From: Excoecaria cochinchinensis
Taxonomy: Eukaryota > Streptophyta > Magnoliopsida > Malpighiales > Euphorbiaceae
Direction: 5' to 3'
DNA length: 64,000 bases
Assembly (NCBI GenBank): GCA_947683425.1
Contig: CANTUQ010000009.1
Coordinates: forward strand, 10,121,001-10,185,000
The notes under the pieces were generated by a model. The model was given only the letters and a program-made list of their open reading frames with translations, was not told the DNA's origin and ran no database searches. Of this stretch, positions 34,820 to 42,962 are shown one piece after another. The stretch's first letter is position 1. The number at the start of each line of letters is the position of its first letter. A program made the translations under genes and the position numbers.

Positions 34820-35096
34820 ACCTGCTAGAGTCAAGTAAGTGGATAGTTAGGCATGCCTAATAGAATCTTTAGCTGCAGCCCTCAGTTCAGTTTGGACCCC
34901 GATCAGGTCCCCGTTTGGTTCCTCGCGAACCCTTCAGCATTAGGGTCTTGTTTAAGATCCCCTCAGTATAAAAATATTGTGCTTTGATAAAATGAATTGA
35001 CTTTTGACTTGTACCTGTGAGGTACCCTCAGTATTCGATTCGTACCCGTAAGGTACCCTCAGTACACTCGTTATCCACTATCTAGAGTCAGCAGGT
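34820..35096 (+). other. Multi-hairpin structure enclosed by closing stems
   Basis: The outer stem is ACCTGC (34820-34825) with GCAGGT (35091-35096). The inner stem is GTGGATA (34839-34845) with TATCCAC (35072-35078). Enclosed hairpins: GGACC/GGTCC (34894-34910), GGTTC/GAACC (34917-34931), a GGTCTT/AAGATCC pair near 34945-34960, and GTACC/GGTAC twice (35011-35025, 35042-35056), plus the palindrome GGCATGCC. The homologous structure is at 60754-61037. The second LTR copy is at 41993-42269. Confidence 0.6.
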
Positions 35097-35347
35097 GTTC
35101 TTTAAATGTTAATGGAATTGTTCTGATCTGAGCTGGCTATGAATGGAATATCTGAATGAGTTTAATGATGAAATACATGCTGGATTATTCTGTAATGAAT
35201 ATGCTTATAAGATACTGATTGTATGGCTTCTAAATATGAGCATGTTGATATGGATTATGTTATAACCTTTGCATTCTGCCATTGTGAATGTGTTATGCCT
35301 TGACGACCATTGTGAATGGCCGTCCATTATTTATGTGTGTTTCCCCA

Positions 35348-35390
35348 CTAAGCGTTTATCGCTTAGCACGGTGTTTTTACCCGTGCAGGT
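35348..35390 (+). other. Conserved stem-loop followed by AG|G
   Basis: CTAAGCGTTTATCGCTTAG forms a stem with 7-bp arms. It is followed by a CACGG/CCGTG stem and then TGCAG|GTGCGG. Counterparts are at 42521-42563, 61294-61336, 62079-62123 and on the minus strand near 51193-51240 and 33196-33242. It could be a structured 3' splice site or a 3'-processing element. Confidence 0.5.
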
Positions 35391-35789
35391 GCGGAAGGCG
35401 TTTTGCTTTGGGAGAGTCGCCGTCATCAAGCCAACACAGAAGGGATTAGTGTAGGGCTCAGTTTTGTACTAGTGATGATTCTTTTTGTATAGAACTCTCT
35501 GTATCAGTTATGTATCAGCTTCCGCTTTTGTAATTATATTTTGGTTATGTAATATTATTTTGTATCAGCTAGTTGATCAGATCATTATTGTAATAGTTTA
35601 TTATAGTAATGCATGATCAGCTTTTGCTTTCTGCATGTAAAGTTTTTAATTATTCTGTATTTTCTGAATGCATGTTGGAATGAATGTATGTTTTACTTTG
35701 TACTTGCTTGGTGGCACCTTTACTCATACGGCATTTCACTCCTTCTTGGATGGGATCGCCTACGTATGGGAAGGGGGTGTTACAGTTAG

Positions 35790-35801
35790 TGGTATCAGAG
35801 C
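35790..35801 (+). other. Primer-binding site (tRNA-iMet)
   Basis: TGGTATCAGAGC lies 5 bases after the 5' LTR end. It matches the 3' end of initiator tRNA-Met, the usual primer for this group. Confidence 0.96.
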
Positions 35802-35906
35802 ATAGGTTTAGGCGTTTCTGGGTGTTGTTATGATTGTTCTGAGTTTCTTAGATATGTATGTGTCTATATCTGTGTTGGCTGATACGGTTGTTTCTTGTTT
35901 GTTTAG

Positions 35907-38900
35907 ATGGCTTCTAATTCTGCTCATGGTGCGCGTGAGGAATCCGCCGAGAGTGTGAATCCTCCAGCTGTAGATCAGTCTGTTTCTGTTACTGTGTCGG
36001 CTCAGCATGCTAGGGTCCAGCCTGAGGCAACAGCCATGCCCTTTGAGGCTATGTTTAGACTGCATCAGGACATGGCTAGGGTTTTGGAGAGAGTGACTGC
36101 TCCTAGAGCACCTATGGAGAATTTGAGAAGGGCAGGAGTTGAGGATTTCTATGGTACGGGTTTGAATGAGTGTGAGATCGCAGAGAGATGGTTAGACAAA
36201 GTGAAGCGTGCTTTGAGAGAGATTCGGTGTCCTCCCGACCAGCAGGCAGAGTGTGCATTAGCTCTTCTGCAGGGGTCTGCTTTTGAATGGTGGGAATTGG
36301 TTTGCAGGCATCCTCAGCTACCGGATCCGATTACCTTGGAGTTCTTTGAGGGTGAGTTCACAAAGAAGTACATCACTCAGACTTATAGAGATTCGAGATG
36401 GGCGCAGTTTTTGAGTTTGAGACAGAGGGCCATGTCTGTAGCAGAGTATGAGAAAGAGTTCAATAGGTTATCTCGATATGCCCCACGTGGTGTTATGACT
36501 GATGACTTTAGATGCAAGCATTTCGAGGCTGGGTTAAATGAGTCTTTGAAGATTGCTTTGATTTCTCTGATGTGCATACCTGGGGTCAGTTATTACCAGA
36601 TTGTAGAGGCTGCTGTGAGAGCTGAGTTATCTGAGACTGTGATGAGAGAGAGAGCTCAGAGGAGGAGTTCTTCTCGGGGAGGATCTTCTTCGGGTAAGAG
36701 ATCTAGGAACCCACAGGATGAGTCATCTTCTGGCCCAGCTTCTAGAGGTAGACGACAGGGTTCTACAGCTATGTCAGGTTCTGGTAGGGGTAGTAGAGCT
36801 GAGACTACATCAGTTTGTCCTCATTGTAGTAAGTCACATCGGGGTGAGTGTAGGTGGCTCTCCGGTGCATGCTTCAGGTGTGGGAGTTCGGAGCATCAGT
36901 TGGCTGGTTGTCCGAGGTTGCATGAGGATTCTGGTTCCCAGAGAGAGGGCAGTAGGGTCGGTTCGAATGCTTCTCAGGCTACCCGTGGCAGAGGCCGAGG
37001 TAGAGGTAGAGGTGGTCGGCATAGAGAGGGAGCTGCTTCTGAGACTGTTGAGCATTCTCCTCAGGGTGCCATTAGAGCTTATGCTATGAGAGCCAGAGAT
37101 GAGCAGGATGCGCCTGACGTTATTGCTGGTAAGTTCCTACTCCATGACACTGAGTTATATGCTCTAATTGATCCTGGTTCCACACACTCATATTTGTGCA
37201 CAGATAAAATTGTTGATAAATTGCATTCAGTTGATCAGTTAGATTATGAGATTTGTGTGACCAGTCCATTAGGGCATAGTGTCAGTGTGAGTAGAGTTTT
37301 TAGGAGTTGTCCTCTGATTGTTGAGGGAACTGTGCTTCCAGCGGATCTGATTGAGTTACCTTTCAGAGAGTTTGATCTGATTCTGGGTATGGACTGGTTG
37401 GGGAAGCATCTGGCTGTAGTTGATTGCCATAGGAAGACAGTTGTGCTTCGAGATAGATGTCAGTCTCTTGTGTTTTTGAAAGGTTTGGGTGCTAGTTCTG
37501 TGAATAATGTGATTTCTGCGATGCAAGCTAAGCGTTTTATCAGGAAAGGTTGTGAGGCTTTTCTAGCAGTTGTGTTAGATTCCAGGAGGGATCAGGTTCA
37601 GATTGAGGATATTCCTATAGTGCGGGAGTTTAGTGATGTGTTCCCGAGTGAGTTGCCTGGTTTGCCTCCTGAGAGAGAGGTTGAGTTGTCCATAGGGATT
37701 ATGCCAGGTACAGCACCTATTTCGAGAGCACCTTATCGGATGGCTCCTGTAGAGTTGAGGGAACTTAAATCTCAGCTACAAGAGTTATTGGATAAGGGGT
37801 TTATTAGACCGAGCATATCTCCTTGGGGAGCTCCAGTTCTGTTTGTCAAGAAGAAAGATGGATCACTGCGGATGTGTATTGACTACCGCCAGATTAATAA
37901 GGTTACATTGAAGAATAAGTATCCATTGCCTAGGATTGAAGATTTATTTGATCAGCTTCGAGGTGCGGGTGTCTTCTCCAAGATAGATCTTCGATCAGGG
38001 TACTATCAGCTACGAGTTCAGGATGCAGATGTGGTTAAGACTGCATTTCGGACTAGGTATGGCCACTATGAGTTTCTTGTGATGCCGTTTGGTTTGACTA
38101 ATGCTCCAGCGGCTTTTATGGATCTGATGAATCGTGTATTTAGGCCATACTTAGATCGATTTGTAGTAGTGTTCATTGATGATATCTTGGTGTATTCCAA
38201 GGATGAGAGTGAGCATGAGGAGCATCTCAGATTGGTTTTGCAAATGTTGAGAGAGCATCAGTTGTTTGCTAAGCTTAGCAAGTGTGACTTCTGGCTTCGA
38301 GAAGTATCATTTTTGGGTCACATTGTTTCAGCTAGAGGTATTCAGGTTGATCCAGCCAAGATTGAGGCGATAGTTGATTGGAAAGCGCCTCGAAATGTTC
38401 AGGAAGTGAGGAGTTTCCTCGGTTTAGCAGGTTACTACCGTCGGTTCGTTAAGGGATTTTCTGTAATTGCTGCTCCTATGACTAGATTGTTGAGGAAAGG
38501 AGTCAGATTTGAGTGGTCAGACAGGTGTCAATCTTGTTTTGATCGGTTAAAGCAGTTGCTTGTTGAGGCTCCTATCCTTACTCAACCCATCTCGGGTAAG
38601 GAGTTTGTCATTTATAGTGATGCTTATGGAGTTGGTCTTGGATGTGTGCTGATGCAGGAAGGAAAAGTAGTGGCTTATGCTTCTTGTCAGTTGAAGCCAC
38701 ATGAGAAGAACTATTCGACGCATGATTTAGAGTTGGCAGCTGTGATCTTTGCTTTGAAGATTTGGCGTCACTACTTGTATGGGGAAAAGTGTAGGATCTT
38801 CTCGGACCACAAGAGCTTGAGGTATTTCCTTTCACAGAAAGAGTTGAACATGAGACAACGGCATTGGCTTGAGTTATTTAAGGACTACGACTGCATTGTG

Positions 38901-39287
38901 GATTACCATCCTGGTAAGGCTAATGTAGTCGCCGATGCTTTGAGTCAAAAATCGGTTTCAGTTTTGTTCTTGGGCCGATTCAGATGGCGATTTGGTTCAG
39001 ATGGGGCTTTGCTTGCCCAGTTGCGTGTGAGGCCTACCTTGAGACAGAGGATAGTGGATGCTCAGAGAGATGACCAGAGGCTTCAGCAGATTGTGCATGA
39101 GGTTAGATCGGGTAAGCAGTCAGAGTTCTCAGTTCAGGATGGTGTACTTATGTTCAGAGGTCGTTTGTGTGTGCCAGAATCTGAGGATTTGAGGAGACAG
39201 CTCATGAGTGAGGCGCATAGTTCAGTCTTTACTATGCATCTGGGCAGTGAGAAAATGTATAAAGACATGAAGCAATTCTATTGGTAG
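35907..39287 (+). CDS. gag-pol: Gag-protease-RT-RNase H (first part of chromovirus polyprotein, truncated by TAG)
   Basis: A polyprotein of 1126 residues for particle formation, processing and reverse transcription. Domains: Gag capsid about residues 60-260; zinc knuckle C304PHC and C-X2-C-X4-H-X4-C around 321-334; protease with active-site D422 in LIDPGSTHSYL; RT about 600-780 with FIDD at 756-759; RNase H from Y903SDA, with SDHKSLRYF near 965; start of the integrase HHCC finger near 1103. The start is the first ATG after the primer site, about 100 bp downstream, with MASNSAHGAREESAE. The frame stays open until a TAG (39285-39287) in the conserved YWW motif of the integrase zinc finger (YW then stop). 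It is followed in the same frame by the second part at 39294. Catalytic residues look intact. RNase H has SDAY instead of the usual SDAS. Confidence 0.95.
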   Translation: MASNSAHGAREESAESVNPPAVDQSVSVTVSAQHARVQPEATAMPFEAMFRLHQDMARVLERVTAPRAPMENLRRAGVEDFYGTGLNECEIAERWLDKVKRALREIRCPPDQQAECALALLQGSAFEWWELVCRHPQLPDPITLEFFEGEFTKKYITQTYRDSRWAQFLSLRQRAMSVAEYEKEFNRLSRYAPRGVMTDDFRCKHFEAGLNESLKIALISLMCIPGVSYYQIVEAAVRAELSETVMRERAQRRSSSRGGSSSGKRSRNPQDESSSGPASRGRRQGSTAMSGSGRGSRAETTSVCPHCSKSHRGECRWLSGACFRCGSSEHQLAGCPRLHEDSGSQREGSRVGSNASQATRGRGRGRGRGGRHREGAASETVEHSPQGAIRAYAMRARDEQDAPDVIAGKFLLHDTELYALIDPGSTHSYLCTDKIVDKLHSVDQLDYEICVTSPLGHSVSVSRVFRSCPLIVEGTVLPADLIELPFREFDLILGMDWLGKHLAVVDCHRKTVVLRDRCQSLVFLKGLGASSVNNVISAMQAKRFIRKGCEAFLAVVLDSRRDQVQIEDIPIVREFSDVFPSELPGLPPEREVELSIGIMPGTAPISRAPYRMAPVELRELKSQLQELLDKGFIRPSISPWGAPVLFVKKKDGSLRMCIDYRQINKVTLKNKYPLPRIEDLFDQLRGAGVFSKIDLRSGYYQLRVQDADVVKTAFRTRYGHYEFLVMPFGLTNAPAAFMDLMNRVFRPYLDRFVVVFIDDILVYSKDESEHEEHLRLVLQMLREHQLFAKLSKCDFWLREVSFLGHIVSARGIQVDPAKIEAIVDWKAPRNVQEVRSFLGLAGYYRRFVKGFSVIAAPMTRLLRKGVRFEWSDRCQSCFDRLKQLLVEAPILTQPISGKEFVIYSDAYGVGLGCVLMQEGKVVAYASCQLKPHEKNYSTHDLELAAVIFALKIWRHYLYGEKCRIFSDHKSLRYFLSQKELNMRQRHWLELFKDYDCIVDYHPGKANVVADALSQKSVSVLFLGRFRWRFGSDGALLAQLRVRPTLRQRIVDAQRDDQRLQQIVHEVRSGKQSEFSVQDGVLMFRGRLCVPESEDLRRQLMSEAHSSVFTMHLGSEKMYKDMKQFYW

Positions 39288-39293
39288 TCCGGT

Positions 39294-40538
39294 ATGAAGC
39301 GTGATATAGTGGATTTTGTTTCCAAGTGCTTAACTTGTCAGCAGGTAAAGGCCGAGCATCAGGTTCCTTCGGGTTTGCTTATGCCTTTATCCATTCCTGA
39401 GTGGAAATGGAATGATATCGCCATGGACTTTGTTTCTGGTTTGCCATTGACTCAGAGGAAGCATGACTCAGTTTGGGTTATTGTAGATCGGCTTACAAAA
39501 TCATCTCACTTTCTGCCGGTTAGAGTGGACTACTCCATGGACAGATTGGCTAGTATCTATGTGGATGAGATAGTTCGGTTGCATGGTGTGCCTTTGTCCA
39601 TAGTGTCAGATCGGGATCCGAGGTTTACTTCCAAGTTTTGGAAGGAGTTACAGAGAGCTTTGGGCACTAGGTTGAACTTCAGTACAATGTTTCATCCTCA
39701 GACCGATGGCCAGTCAGAGCGAGTTATTCAGATTCTGGAGGATATGATGAGGGCTTGTGCTTTGGATTTTCTGGGTAGTTGGGACAGATATGTGTCGCTT
39801 ATGGAGTTTGCCTACAACAACAGTTTCCAGTCGATCATCGGTATGGCACCATATGAGGCTTTGTATGGTCATCAGTGTAGGACTCCGATTTGTTGGACCG
39901 AGCTATCCGAGAGAGCTATGATTGGACCAGACTTGGTTAGAGATACTGAAGAGAAAATCAGAGTAGTGCAGCAAAATTTGAAAGCAGCCAAGGATAGACA
40001 GAAGTCTTACGCCAATTTGAAAAGGAAAGATGTGCATTTTGAGATCGGGGACAAGGTTTTCCTTAAGGTTTCACCTTGGAGGAAAGTACTTCGGTTTGGC
40101 AAGAAAGGCAAGCTTAGTCCTCGTTTCATTGGACCATATGAGATTTTGGCTAAGGTAGGACCTGTAGCCTATAGATTGGCATTACCGATGGAGTTAGCAA
40201 AGTTGCATGATGTGTTCCACGTTTCGATGCTTCGTCGGTACAGATCAGATCCTTCGCATGTTCTGTCAGTTCAGGATATCCAGGTTCAGCCAGACTTCTC
40301 TTATGATGAGGAACCGCGAGCTATTCTAGCCCGAGAGGTGAGGCAGTTGAGAAGTAAGCAGATTCCTTTGGTTAAAGTGTTGTGGATCCATCATGGAGTC
40401 GAAGAAGCGACTTGGGAACCAGAGGAGTCGATGAGAGCTCAGTATCCACAGTTATTCAGTTCAGGTGAGAATTTCGAGGACGAAATTCTTATAAGTAGGG
40501 GAGAGATGTCACATCCCATTTGCCCCCTAGTAGAATGA
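39294..40538 (+). CDS. pol: Integrase-chromodomain (second part of the same polyprotein)
   Basis: In frame with the upstream part after one TAG. It provides the rest of integrase: the CLTC of the HHCC finger at residues 12-15, then the catalytic triad D45 (MDFVSGLP), D106 (VSDRDPRF) and E142 (GQSERVIQ), so D-60-D-35-E, complete. A GPYEI motif of the GPY/F module follows at about 280. Residues 347-387 form a chromodomain-like end (LVKVLWIHHGVEEATWEPEE), the part that directs integration in chromoviruses. The frame runs 32 bases into the 3' LTR and ends PICPLVE. The ATG at 39294 is an internal Met; without read-through of the TAG no independent translation signal is visible. Confidence 0.93.
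   Translation: MKRDIVDFVSKCLTCQQVKAEHQVPSGLLMPLSIPEWKWNDIAMDFVSGLPLTQRKHDSVWVIVDRLTKSSHFLPVRVDYSMDRLASIYVDEIVRLHGVPLSIVSDRDPRFTSKFWKELQRALGTRLNFSTMFHPQTDGQSERVIQILEDMMRACALDFLGSWDRYVSLMEFAYNNSFQSIIGMAPYEALYGHQCRTPICWTELSERAMIGPDLVRDTEEKIRVVQQNLKAAKDRQKSYANLKRKDVHFEIGDKVFLKVSPWRKVLRFGKKGKLSPRFIGPYEILAKVGPVAYRLALPMELAKLHDVFHVSMLRRYRSDPSHVLSVQDIQVQPDFSYDEEPRAILAREVRQLRSKQIPLVKVLWIHHGVEEATWEPEESMRAQYPQLFSSGENFEDEILISRGEMSHPICPLVE
40494..40506 (+). other. Polypurine tract
   Basis: AGTAGGGGAGAGA lies directly before the 3' LTR start TGTCACATCC. It lies within the end of the pol frame. Confidence 0.92.
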
Positions 40539-42957
40539 GCCTGTCTGTTTGTCTGCATGTGTAAGCATTTGCATGTGTTCGGCATTTCATAAGGGTATTT
40601 TTAGTAAAATATATGCTTTTGGGGTTTGTTAGTATGTGGGTACATACATGGCATTAGTGTGTTAATTAAGTGAGAAATATTTGTGTGCATGTGTTCATAC
40701 CATTGTATGGTATGCATAAGTGAAGAGGGTTTTAGGTGTGAGTAGTGTAGGTTATTTTGGTGGGAGTGAATAGTTTCACCAATAGGAAAGGGATACATAT
40801 TTAGGATAAAGAAAAGAAAAAGAAAAGGGAATGAAAGAAAATGAACTTAGAGATTTACGTTTCTTTTCTCACTCTTTTTCTTCTTCTTCATTTTCTTTAT
40901 TTCAAGTACTGTATTGTTGATTCAAGGTCTTATTGGTGAAATTGATTCTCTCTTTGCACCCTCTCTAGTAAGTAATTGAATTCTCTCATCTAGTTGTTTC
41001 ATTTACTTCATCTTCTTCTTCCTTAAGTTTAGATTTAACTTAGGGTTTTCTTTGTGAATATTCTTGCTGTGTTTGTGTTTAGCTGAAGCTCCTCGTGATC
41101 CAAAGGGTAAAGAGGTTGCTGGACCTAGTGGAGCTAAGTGTTAGAAGCTTAGAATCCAGGTTTGGGAATTTTTGATTGTGTTTTGTGTGATTTTGAATTT
41201 ACTGTAAAATTCTAGGGTTTATGTTCTTGTAATTTTGAATGCATATGTTCTTGATTTGATTTGGTTAATTATTGGATGAATTGAGTTGTATGATTGTTGC
41301 CTATGTTGGTTGAGATGATTTCTGGAAGGTAAAAACAGGTTTGTATGGTTTTGAAATCAAATTGGGATTGAATTCTTTGTTCTGGAAATTCTGGAAAATC
41401 GAAGTACTGTTGAATTTCTTCTTGTTGCGTGACTCGCTACGAAAGAAGGCAAGTCACAAGACGTGACCCTCGGTCACGCCGTGACCTGCCTGCTGAGAAG
41501 CCAGTCGCGTGACCAGCTGAAGAACAAGTAAGTCACGGGACGTGACCCTCGGTCACGTCGTGCGACCTGCGAAGACGAGGCGTGATCTGTGAAATCACGC
41601 AACGTGATCTGCGAGGGAGTAGCACGTCACGAGACATGACGCCCAGTCACGCCGTGACCTGCGAGAGCGTTGTGTGGTTTGTGAAGATCACGCAACGTGA
41701 CCGGCGAGGAACAAGCAAGTCACGTCGCGTGACCCTCGGTCACGTCGCGTGACCTGCCTGTTGGGAAGGCCAGTCACGCCTAGTGACCAGCCAATCTCGC
41801 CCGTTCCTCCGTTCAGCTCGTTTTTCTGAAATTTCCTAGTTTTTAACTCAGAAATGAATCTGGTATTTCTTCTGAATGGACTTTACTGTTGTATGATGCA
41901 TGTCTTACTGTTTGAAGCTTTGATGTGCATGATACCATGAATTTCTGATGAATACTATTCTGTACTCTGAAATGTGATCTGTTTGACGCATAACCTGCTA
42001 GAGTCAAGTAAGTGGATAGTTAGGCATGCCTAATAGAGTCTTTAGCTGCAGCCCTCAGTTCAGTTTGGACCCCGATCAGGTCCCCGTTTGGTTCCTCGCG
42101 AACCCTTCAGTATTAGGGTCTTGTTTAAGATCCCCTCAGTATAAAAATATTGTGCTTTGATAAAATGAATTGACTTTTGACTTGTACCTGTGAGGTACCC
42201 TCAGTATTCGATTCGTACCCGTAAGGTACCCTTAGTACACTCGTTATCCACTATCTAGAGTCAGCAGGTGTTCTTTAAATGTTAATGGAATTGTTCTGAT
42301 CTGAGCTGGCTATGAATGGAATATCTGAATGAGTTTAATGATGAAATACATGCTGGATTATTCTGTAATGAATATGCTTATAAGATACTGATTGTATGGC
42401 TTCTAAATATGAGCATGTTGATATGGATTATGTTATAACCTTTGCATTCTGCCATTGTGAATGTGTTATGCCTTGACGACCATTGTGAATGGCCGTCCAT
42501 TATTTATGTGTGTTTCCCCACTAAGCGTTTATCGCTTAGCACGGTGTTTTTACCCGTGCAGGTGCGGAAGGCGTTTTGCTTTGGGAGAGTCGCCTTCATC
42601 AAGCCAACACAGAAGGGATTAGTGTAGGGCTCAGTTTTGTACTAGTGATGATTCTTTTTGTATAGAACTCTTTGTATCAGTTATGTATCAGCTTCCGCTT
42701 TTGTAATTATATTTTGGTTATGTAATATTATTTTGTATCAGCTAGTTGATCAGATCATTATTGTAATAGTTTATTATAGTAATGCATGATCAGCTTTTGC
42801 TTTCTGCATGTAAAGTTTTTAATTATTCTGTATTTTCTGAATGTATGTTGGAATGAATGTATGTTTTACTTTGTACTTGCTTGGTGGCACCTTTACTCAT
42901 ACGGCATTTCACTCCTTCTTGGATGGGATCGCCTACGTATGGGAAGGGGGTGTTACA
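40507..42957 (+). repeat. 3' LTR of the Tekay-like element
   Basis: 2451 bp, collinear with 33334-35784 at a constant offset of 7173. Differences seen are scattered substitutions and no length change. It contains the same candidate intron (40968-41082), mini-exon (41083-41159), palindrome array (41421-41791), hairpin series and stem-loop. Confidence 0.96.
41083..41159 (+). other. Candidate mini-exon, 3' LTR copy
   Basis: The same 77-nt segment as 33910-33986, with identical splice-like borders. Confidence 0.5.
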
Positions 42958-42962
42958 TTAAT
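42958..42962. other. Target-site duplication TTAAT, right copy
   Basis: It matches 33329-33333 exactly. Confidence 0.95.

Larger units (their letters stand above)
33334..35784 (+). repeat. 5' LTR of the Tekay-like element
   Basis: It starts TGTCACATCCCATTTGCCCC and ends GGGTGTTACA. Features in order: a CT-rich leader near 33690-33790, candidate intron 33795-33909, mini-exon 33910-33986, palindrome array 34248-34618, hairpin series 34820-35096, conserved stem-loop and AG at 35348-35388, and an AT-rich end. Same length as 40507-42957. Confidence 0.96.
33334..42957 (+). mobile_element. Full-length Tekay/Del-like chromovirus (9624 bp)
   Basis: The element is complete: two LTRs of identical length (2451 bp), primer site, gag-pol with chromodomain-type C-terminus, polypurine tract and 5-bp duplication TTAAT. 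The domain order protease-RT-RNase H-integrase and the C-terminal chromodomain place it in the chromovirus branch of Ty3/Gypsy; the C-terminal wording resembles the Tekay/Del group. The LTRs differ by scattered substitutions only, so insertion is recent. One in-frame TAG splits pol, so this copy is probably not autonomous. It is nested in the giant LTR. Confidence 0.96.

Noticed and set aside
35269..35454. 61-residue ORF in both Tekay-like LTRs near the stem-loop
   Set aside because: In the related solo LTR the frame shifts in this stretch, so the conserved signal there is more likely RNA or splice structure than protein.
33334..42957. Endogenous pararetrovirus or other viral insertion
   Set aside because: Long LTRs, a tRNA-iMet site, a polypurine tract, DDE integrase and a chromodomain identify a Ty3/Gypsy chromovirus; no movement or coat-protein motifs of a plant virus are seen.
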